Origin: Methylophaga sp.
GTDB taxonomy: Bacteria > Pseudomonadota > Gammaproteobacteria > Nitrosococcales > Methylophagaceae
NCBI GenBank assembly: GCA_002696735.1
Contig: NZSL01000010.1
Span: forward strand, 44,983-108,982
DNA length: 64,000 bases
Reading direction: 5' to 3'
Shown here: piece by piece, positions 58,597 to 64,000 of the stretch
How the letters are laid out: each line of letters opens with the position of its first letter
Position numbering within the stretch: position 1 is the first letter of the stretch
Program-made: the position numbers and the translations under genes
Notes under the pieces: generated by a model
Databases searched by the model: none
The model's input: only the letters and a program-made list of their open reading frames with translations
Told to the model about the DNA's origin: nothing

Positions 58597-59426
58597 CGAC
58601 GGCGATAGACCACACCATGCGGCGTGCGTTGCAAATCAAATGCATCGGTATAACCACTAATCGTTTCCGAGGCACCTAAAAACAGATAGCCACCCGGGTT
58701 TAATGCCTGGGCCAGGCGGGTAAGTATGTCTGTCTTGCGTTGCATCGAAAAATAAATCAACACATTACGGCACAGGATGACATCAAACCGACCCAATCCG
58801 GTATAGCTTTGCAACAGATTCTGTTCCCTGAACTGCACCCGTTGTTTAACTTCATCGACAATTTGCCAGCGACCTTCAAACGGTTTGAAAAACTGCTGTC
58901 GTCTTGCAGGGGAAATACCTCTTATCAGCGCATGTTCTTCATAAACACCGCGCCTTGCCAGTGCCAGCATGCTGTTGGAAATATCTGTGGCAATGATTTG
59001 GGTGCTTTTAAGTTTGCTATCCGGCTTTTTACGAATATATTCATTGAGGATCATACTGATGGTATAAGGTTCCTGCCCCGAAGAGCAGGCTGCTGACCAG
59101 ATTCTGCAGGGAGCTGTAACCCGCGTTTCCAAATCAGCCAACGTCATTTTTTCAAATACTTCAAATGGCCCGCCATCCCTGAACCAAGAGGTTTCATTTG
59201 TCGTCATCGCATCGATAACCGCGTCTCGCAAGTGACGCGGGTGGCCACGCTGTATGGCATTTAACAGATCGGCAACTGACGGAATATTTTCATCCCGTAA
59301 CAGCTTGGTCAGACGGCTGACAATTAAATATTGTTTGCCATCACCCAAAACAATGCCGCAGGCCTGTTCCAAAAAAAGTCGAAACCGTTCGTAATCGGTC
59401 TGACTAATATCATTTCCTTGTAACAT
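58593..59426 (-). CDS. cheR: Chemotaxis protein methyltransferase CheR
   Basis: CheR methylates glutamates of chemoreceptors for adaptation. The 277-residue protein has the CheR N-terminal helical domain (DYERFRLFLEQACGIVLGDGKQYLIVSRL), TTNETSWFRD, the SAM site IWSAACSSGQEPYTISM and DVILCRNVLIYF. It stands alone, about 18 kb from flgB, with a sigma-28 type promoter 40-65 bases upstream. cheV, its common neighbour, is not next to it. Confidence 0.96.
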   Translation of the reverse strand: MLQGNDISQTDYERFRLFLEQACGIVLGDGKQYLIVSRLTKLLRDENIPSVADLLNAIQRGHPRHLRDAVIDAMTTNETSWFRDGGPFEVFEKMTLADLETRVTAPCRIWSAACSSGQEPYTISMILNEYIRKKPDSKLKSTQIIATDISNSMLALARRGVYEEHALIRGISPARRQQFFKPFEGRWQIVDEVKQRVQFREQNLLQSYTGLGRFDVILCRNVLIYFSMQRKTDILTRLAQALNPGGYLFLGASETISGYTDAFDLQRTPHGVVYRRR

Positions 59427-59467
59427 ACCTGAGTTTTGCCCACCTTAATTGTTTCGTTCTATAACAT

Positions 59468-59494
59468 TTAGCGGTCAATATGCTTAAATGTTTA
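59468..59494 (-). promoter_or_regulatory. Sigma-28 (FliA) type promoter of cheR
   Basis: The minus strand has TAAA at 59494-59491, a 15-base spacer and ACCGCTAA at 59475-59468 (six of eight to GCCGATAA). The predicted start is about 35 bases before cheR. FliA control of chemotaxis genes is usual. Confidence 0.65.
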
Positions 59495-59499
59495 GCCGT

Positions 59500-59505
59500 T
59501 ATAAT
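59500..59505 (+). promoter_or_regulatory. Possible -10 element of the SDR gene
   Basis: A perfect TATAAT lies 23 bases before the SDR ATG, divergent from the cheR promoter; no good -35 is seen at 17 bases. It is a weak call. Confidence 0.3.
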
Positions 59506-59528
59506 TTAACCATACTCTGATTGCTTAT

Positions 59529-60395
59529 ATGCCAAAAAACAAGCCCAACATAATCCGCCGTAATATTTTGATTACTGGATGTTCAAGTGGCATCGGTTTG
59601 GAAGCTGCCAGGATATTACATCGGCGGGGGCATAATGTGATTGCGACTGTCAGAAAACCTGTCGATCAAATTATGCTTTCACAAGCAGGCATCAGCAACT
59701 TACCTTGCGACCTGACCAACAGTGAATCGATAGGCAGCATGGTTGAGGCAGCAATAAAAGCGTTCGAGGGTAAAGTCGATGTATTATTCAATAATGCTGC
59801 CTATGGTCAGCCAGGCGCAGTGGAAGATTTAAGCCGTGATGCGCTTCGTGAACAATTTGAAACCAATGTGTTTGGCACACAGGAACTGACTAATCTGGTG
59901 ATAAAACAGATGCGCCAACAGGGCTCTGGCAGAATCATCTATAACAGCTCTGTATTAGGGCTCATCGCCTTACCTTATCGGGGCGCATACAACGCCAGTA
60001 AATTCGCCATCGAAGGTTTGGCTGATACCTTGCGTTTGGAGTTAAAAGGTACAGGTATTACCATTTCGCTCATTGAACCTGGCCCAATAACCAGTCAGTT
60101 CAGGCACAATGCTTTTACCAAATATCAGCAGCATATTAATAAAGATACCAGTGCTCATAAGGCGAGCTATACTGCGATGGAAAAACGCTTGTTAGCACCA
60201 GGGCCAGCAGCACCTTTCACCCTTCCAGCCAAAGCAGTAGTTGATAAGTTAGTACATGCCATAGAAGCCGATCGACCAAAGATTCGTTATTACGTTACTT
60301 TTCCGACGTATCTGTTTGCGTATCTCAAACGCGTTTTACCTGCCAACGCTCTGGATTGGGTACTGCGCAAAGTTTCTCGTGATGAACAACACTAG
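59529..60395 (+). CDS. Short-chain dehydrogenase/reductase
   Basis: This is a classical SDR of 288 residues with TGCSSGIG for NAD(P) binding, the NNAAYGQPG segment, and the catalytic Ser-Tyr-Lys in YNSSVLGL and YNASKFAIEGLADTLRLEL. The C-terminal part with Val/Pro residues (YYVTFPTYLFAYLKRVLPANALDWVLRKV) is typical of the DltE/YbbO-like SDR group. The substrate cannot be read from the sequence. No strong ribosome site precedes the ATG. Confidence 0.85.
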   Translation: MPKNKPNIIRRNILITGCSSGIGLEAARILHRRGHNVIATVRKPVDQIMLSQAGISNLPCDLTNSESIGSMVEAAIKAFEGKVDVLFNNAAYGQPGAVEDLSRDALREQFETNVFGTQELTNLVIKQMRQQGSGRIIYNSSVLGLIALPYRGAYNASKFAIEGLADTLRLELKGTGITISLIEPGPITSQFRHNAFTKYQQHINKDTSAHKASYTAMEKRLLAPGPAAPFTLPAKAVVDKLVHAIEADRPKIRYYVTFPTYLFAYLKRVLPANALDWVLRKVSRDEQH

Positions 60396-60444
60396 GCCTG
60401 TGTATCTTTTATAGGCGGCTATGAGAGATAAACAGGCCCTAGTG
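60390..60444. repeat. 55-base imperfect palindrome overlapping the SDR stop
   Basis: CACTAGGCCTGT (60390-60401) pairs with ACAGGCCCTAGTG (60432-60444) with one bulge. Inside, TATCTTTTATAG pairs with CTATGAGAGATA using several G-U pairs, around a GCGG loop. The whole element folds on itself and includes the SDR stop codon. There is no T-run. It resembles a REP-like repeat unit or a structured 3' end; whether copies exist elsewhere is unknown. Confidence 0.65.
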
Positions 60445-60510
60445 CACATTATTTTCACTCAGTGATATGCCATAATCGCCGGCATAATGCTTCCCATGGA
60501 TGAGAGATAA

Positions 60511-62640
60511 ATGGCCAGGATGTCAAAACTTCAATTTCATTGGAAAACAGCCTACAGCATTTTTTTTGGCAGTTGCCTGACCGGCTTCGTCATTCTTAGC
60601 CTTATCGGTTATTTAAACTTTCAGCAGGGTCTTTTTGAAAAAACACAGCTGCTGACCATCTATCTCTTCCCCCTTTTATTGATCCTGCTGTTTTCTCTGG
60701 CCTTAACGTTATGGGTATTGCGACGTCTATCCCAACCGTTAATTCAGATTGAACAAATATCTCTGGCACTTCCCTTATTATCGGCAAAAAAATATCAGCA
60801 GGCACGCCAGCTTTTATCAGAAACAACTGTCAGCAGTATTGATCAGGAAGTTATTGAGCTGTCGAACCTTACCCATCAGCTGATAAATGTGCTTGATCAT
60901 CTCGATCAGCACAGGCGGCTGCGCAATCAGCAGGTTCAGATTAAAAATCGTGAGCTGCGAAAAGATCGTGACTTCATAAAAAGCCTGCTTGATACCGCCC
61001 AGTTAATCGTTTTAACCATTGATAAAAAATTCGATATTTCTCTGTTTAACGATTATGGCGAACAAATCACCGGCTATAACAAAAACGAAGTTATCAATAC
61101 CAATGTCGCCAGAATGTTTCCTGCCAGTCATTGGACTGAGGCCAATATCCATTTCAATGAATTGCTGGCCGGTCATCAGCGAATTGCCCAACAAGATGCC
61201 GAACTCATTGATAAAACCGGCCTTATCCGTCAGATTTCCTGGTTGCATTCACGCCTTGAACATGACAACCAGCAAGCGGTAATTTTATCGGTTGGCCTGG
61301 ATATGACCGATAAAAAAGAGGCTGAAAAACGCATTGTCTGGATGGCTGAACATGATCCGCTGACCGACTTATGTAATCGGCGTAAATTTATTGAAGAGTT
61401 CGAAAAGTCGCTGCGTATGGCGATTCGGTATCACCACCACAACACACTGTTGTATCTCGATTTGGATCAATTCAAGGACATCAACGATACCAGTGGTCAC
61501 CGGGCCGGTGACGAACTGTTGATTCTGGTTGCCCGAGCTCTGAAACGGATAACTCGTTTTACTGATCTGGTTGCCAGACTGGGAGGCGATGAGTTCGCCA
61601 TTTTAATGCCTGAAAGCGATCCCGAAGGTGCCATCACCCTGGCAAAAAAAGTAATCCATGAGCTGAGTACCATTCAGCTCGAATATGGTGCAGTTCACCA
61701 CAAAGTATCAACCAGCATCGGTATTGTGCATTTCCCGTTACAGGACGCCAGTATTCATGAACTGATGGGGTTTGCTGATCTGGCCATGTACCAAGCCAAA
61801 GCTTTTAGTAAGGGCAGTTTCCATACCTTTTCACCTGATGATCGTACTAGAGAGCAACTGCAAGCCCGCGTGTTATGGAAACATCGAATTGAACAGGCTC
61901 TGGAGCAGGATCTGTTTGTGTTGTTCTATCAGCCGATTCTCGAATTGCAGACCGACAAAATTGAACATTACGAAGTTTTACTGCGAATGAGGGATCCCGG
62001 CACTGGTGAGTTGCGGCTACCCGGGAAATTTATTCAGATTGCTGAACAGGTTGGTTTGATTCAGCAGATAGATCATTACGTTATTTACCACGCCCTGCAA
62101 CAACTGGGGGCATTGCAAAAGCAGGGAAGAAACGTTTGTTTTGCCATAAACCTTTCTGGATTGGTTATTGATACATCCGTGTTATTGCCGTTGCTGGAAA
62201 AGACGATTGCCGAACATCAAGTCAATCCCAATGGCATTATTTTTGAGATCACAGAAACGGTAGCAGTCTCTAATCTGCAGCAAGCCAAAGCCATGATGCA
62301 GGCAATAAAAGCTTTAGGCTGTCGGTTTTCCCTAGATGATTTTGGCGTCGGGTTTTCATCATTTAACTATATGCGGGAACTGCCCGTCGATATCATCAAA
62401 ATTGATGGCATCTTTATTAAAAATCTGGATAAAAATGCCGATGACCAGCTTTTTGTCAAAGCTTTAGTCGATGTCGCCAAAGGGCTTAATCGTCAGACCA
62501 CTGCTGAGTTTGTCGAAAATGCGGAAATATTAGCGTTGTTAAGAGGCTATGGGGTGGATTTTGCTCAGGGTTATCACATTGGCCGCCCACAACCCGCGTT
62601 GCTTGATAGTACGACCTGGTCTGAAACGGTTTCTAAATAA
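60511..62640 (+). CDS. Membrane PAS-GGDEF-EAL protein (c-di-GMP turnover)
   Basis: This 709-residue protein has two membrane segments (about 18-36 and 47-70), a helical linker, a PAS domain (about 155-270), a GGDEF domain (GGDEF at 358-362, inhibitory-site RFTD at 349-352) and an EAL domain (about 455-700). The EAL domain keeps EVL at 488-490, AINLSG, EITET, LDDFGVGFSSF, IKIDG, AEFVE and QGYHIGRP, so phosphodiesterase activity is likely. The GGDEF motif is also intact. The periplasmic loop is only about 10 residues, so sensing is probably through PAS. A second in-frame ATG lies at 60520. It may affect FleQ and adhesin release, an inference. Confidence 0.92.
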   Translation: MARMSKLQFHWKTAYSIFFGSCLTGFVILSLIGYLNFQQGLFEKTQLLTIYLFPLLLILLFSLALTLWVLRRLSQPLIQIEQISLALPLLSAKKYQQARQLLSETTVSSIDQEVIELSNLTHQLINVLDHLDQHRRLRNQQVQIKNRELRKDRDFIKSLLDTAQLIVLTIDKKFDISLFNDYGEQITGYNKNEVINTNVARMFPASHWTEANIHFNELLAGHQRIAQQDAELIDKTGLIRQISWLHSRLEHDNQQAVILSVGLDMTDKKEAEKRIVWMAEHDPLTDLCNRRKFIEEFEKSLRMAIRYHHHNTLLYLDLDQFKDINDTSGHRAGDELLILVARALKRITRFTDLVARLGGDEFAILMPESDPEGAITLAKKVIHELSTIQLEYGAVHHKVSTSIGIVHFPLQDASIHELMGFADLAMYQAKAFSKGSFHTFSPDDRTREQLQARVLWKHRIEQALEQDLFVLFYQPILELQTDKIEHYEVLLRMRDPGTGELRLPGKFIQIAEQVGLIQQIDHYVIYHALQQLGALQKQGRNVCFAINLSGLVIDTSVLLPLLEKTIAEHQVNPNGIIFEITETVAVSNLQQAKAMMQAIKALGCRFSLDDFGVGFSSFNYMRELPVDIIKIDGIFIKNLDKNADDQLFVKALVDVAKGLNRQTTAEFVENAEILALLRGYGVDFAQGYHIGRPQPALLDSTTWSETVSK

Positions 62641-62769
62641 AATTTTATTGATAGTGCGCTTCATGCTTGTGCAACAAGGGCGTCACTTCGAATCATCTTG
62701 GTGCAAAAAGCCTCTTCTCAAAACCAAACATAAACATTAACTAATTGATATTAAAGCATTAAGTAAGTC

Positions 62770-62784
62770 AGGCATAAAACATGC
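62770..62784 (+). promoter_or_regulatory. Sigma-54 type promoter of the FNT channel gene
   Basis: The plus strand reads AGGCATAAAACATGC, GG-N10-GC with GGCA at -24 and TGC at -12. The predicted start near 62796 is 30 bases before the ATG. If real, the neighbouring cyanase suggests nitrogen (NtrC) control. Confidence 0.55.
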
Positions 62785-62825
62785 AAACTGCTTACCTGTT
62801 TACATCAATTCAATCTGGAGCGTTT

Positions 62826-63653
62826 ATGTCTTATCTCATACCAAGCGAATTTACTAAAAAAATGGTCGATGCCGGTGAATCAAAGCTCAAAATGGCTACC
62901 CGGGACGTATTAATTCGATCTTATATGGCAGGGGCTATCTTGACCCTGGCCGTGGCATTTGCTGTGACTGCAGCAGTACAGACCGGTTTGCCAATTGTTG
63001 GCGCATTAGTCTTCCCTGTCGGATTTGTTTTACTGAATTTATTGGGCTTTGATTTGCTGACAGGGGTATTTGCATTAGTACCATTAGCCCTTCTGGATAA
63101 ACGCCGCGGTTGTACCTTTAACGGCATGTTAAAAAACTGGTTACTGGTAGGCATTGGCAATCTGTTCGGTGCATTAACAACAGCACTGTTAGTTGGTATC
63201 GCCTGGACCTTTGCATTTACCGCTGAACCAGGCGCAGCTGGTCAGGCCATCGCTAAGGCTGCTGAGGCGCGCACGCTAGGATTTGCAGCGCATGGTGGTG
63301 CCGGTTGGTTAACGGTCTTTGTCGCTGGCATTCTGTGTAACTGGATGGTCTCTACCGGCGTGGTTGGTGCGATGCTGTCTAATTCAGTTGCCGGCAAAGT
63401 GGTGGCAATGTGGTTGCCTATCGCAGTGTTCTTCGGTCTGGTTTTCGAACATGCCGTCGTCAACATGTTCCTGTTCCCGATGGGTATGTTAATGGGCGCA
63501 GATATCACCATTGCTGACTGGTTATTGTGGAACGAAATCCCGGTCATCTTCGGTAATCTGGTCGGCGGTTTGGTACTGACTGGTGGCATGTTGTATGCGA
63601 CGCATTACAAAACCGGTGCACCTACCGCTGAATTTTCAGAAAAAATGAATTGA
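62826..63653 (+). CDS. Formate/nitrite transporter family channel (FocA/NirC-like)
   Basis: The protein is 275 residues from the ATG at 62826, with GGAG six bases upstream; a longer reading to 62781 runs through the sigma-54 promoter and is rejected. It has six membrane segments and FNT motifs: IRSYMAGAILTLAVAF, GILCNWMVSTGVVGAML and FEHAVVNMFLFPMGMLMGADI, which contains the central pore histidine. FNT members pass formate, nitrite or hydrosulfide; the substrate here is not fixed by the sequence. It precedes cynS, so cyanate, nitrite or bicarbonate are possibilities. Confidence 0.9.
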   Translation: MSYLIPSEFTKKMVDAGESKLKMATRDVLIRSYMAGAILTLAVAFAVTAAVQTGLPIVGALVFPVGFVLLNLLGFDLLTGVFALVPLALLDKRRGCTFNGMLKNWLLVGIGNLFGALTTALLVGIAWTFAFTAEPGAAGQAIAKAAEARTLGFAAHGGAGWLTVFVAGILCNWMVSTGVVGAMLSNSVAGKVVAMWLPIAVFFGLVFEHAVVNMFLFPMGMLMGADITIADWLLWNEIPVIFGNLVGGLVLTGGMLYATHYKTGAPTAEFSEKMN

Positions 63654-63665
63654 TTTCCTCGTTGG

Positions 63666-63699
63666 CCTGGCACCGGGTATTGGTGTCAGGTTTTTTATT
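63666..63699 (+). terminator. Intrinsic terminator between FNT gene and cynS
   Basis: CCTGGCACC pairs with GGTGTCAGG (one G-U) around a GGGTATT loop and is followed by TTTTTTATT. It lies only 24 bases before the cynS ATG, so it may act as an attenuator that sets cynS expression. Confidence 0.8.
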
Positions 63700-63723
63700 C
63701 GTACAAAAGATTTTGGAGTGACA

Positions 63724-64000
63724 ATGAATAAACTTGCTATGACGCAAGCCATCATGGTGGCAAAAGAAACTAAAGAACTGACCTGGGAAAAAATCGGTGA
63801 AGCCATTGGCATGTCACCGGAATGGACAGCATCAGCCTGTCTTGGAATGAACAGCATGCCGGCCGAAACCGCCAAAAAACTGTGTCAGTCACTGGATTTG
63901 GGCACTGAAGTGGAACTGGCTCTGCAGAAATATCCGAACAAGCAATGGGACCAAACGGTTCCTACCGATCCATTGCTCTACCGTCTTTATGAAATGATGT
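63724..64000 (+). CDS. cynS: Cyanate hydratase CynS (3' end missing)
   Basis: CynS converts cyanate and bicarbonate to ammonia and carbon dioxide. The frame is open from the ATG at 63724 (GGAG six bases upstream) to the window edge, 92 residues of about 150. It shows WEKIGEAIGMSPEWTASACLG and VPTDPLLYRLYEMM. R87 and E90 align with catalytic Arg96 and Glu99 of the E. coli enzyme; the catalytic serine lies beyond the edge. The enzyme would yield nitrogen from cyanate. Confidence 0.95.
   Translation, partial: MNKLAMTQAIMVAKETKELTWEKIGEAIGMSPEWTASACLGMNSMPAETAKKLCQSLDLGTEVELALQKYPNKQWDQTVPTDPLLYRLYEMM

Noticed and set aside
60466..60486. TATGCC/GGCATA inverted repeat before the GGDEF-EAL gene as a terminator or operator
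   Set aside because: The stem is only six bases with a nine-base loop and no T-run; it could occur by chance.
62660..62710. Possible NtrC site upstream of the FNT gene
   Set aside because: Only a single GGTGCA half-site is seen; the other half of a TGCACC-N5-GGTGCA dyad is missing.

Overview
The window comes from a motile, piliated gammaproteobacterium. The evidence is a Vibrio/Pseudomonas-type flagellar regulatory set (FleQ, FleS, FleR) with sigma-54 and sigma-28 promoters, a Pseudomonas-type minor pilin cluster (fimT-pilV-pilW-pilX-pilY1-pilY2-pilE), the coaBC-dut-algC-argB-slmA block, and moderate to low GC. From memory the mix resembles marine methylotrophs such as Methylophaga; this assignment was not tested and is an inference.

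Positions 1-14030 (all minus strand) hold the second half of a polar flagellum locus: fliI (cut by the window edge), fliH, fliG, fliF, fliE, the two-component pair fleR/fleS, the master activator fleQ, the chaperones fliT and fliS, the cap fliD, flaG and two flagellin genes. Positions 14107-30440 (minus) are a 13-gene glycan island between the flagellins and flgL. It encodes a predicted CDP-linked, C-methylated 6-deoxyhexose pathway (rfbF, rfbG, an RfbC-like epimerase, a C-methyltransferase and a reductase/epimerase), two paralogous radical SAM/SPASM proteins, two FkbM methyltransferases fused to a GAGxxG domain, two further methyltransferases, a GT4 glycosyltransferase and a 1391-residue multi-module glycosyltransferase. 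Positions 30477-40191 (minus) hold flgL,K,J,I,H and flgG,F,E,D,C,B.

I could mark eight GG-N10-GC sigma-54 type promoters (before fliE, fleS, fliD, flagellin A, flgH, flgB, a LapA-like adhesin and an FNT transporter) and two sigma-28 type promoters (flagellin B and cheR). Together they suggest the usual hierarchy FleQ -> FleSR -> hook/basal body -> FliA-dependent genes. The flgH promoter, with no terminator seen before 14093, could drive one transcript of about 21.5 kb that links hook-filament junction proteins to the glycan genes.

Positions 40521-47394 (plus) are the minor-pilin/PilY1 operon of type IV pili. A bidirectional terminator separates it from a small LapA-like adhesin (minus) that carries a TAAG motif and RTX repeats. 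Then come a short receiver-like protein, slmA, argB, algC, dut, coaBC, yihY and a Nif3-family gene (minus), a DUF4126 membrane protein (plus), an orphan cheR (minus), an SDR, a PAS-GGDEF-EAL protein, and an FNT channel followed by cynS cyanase (plus, cut by the right edge). No tRNA, rRNA, CRISPR array, transposase or integrase was seen.
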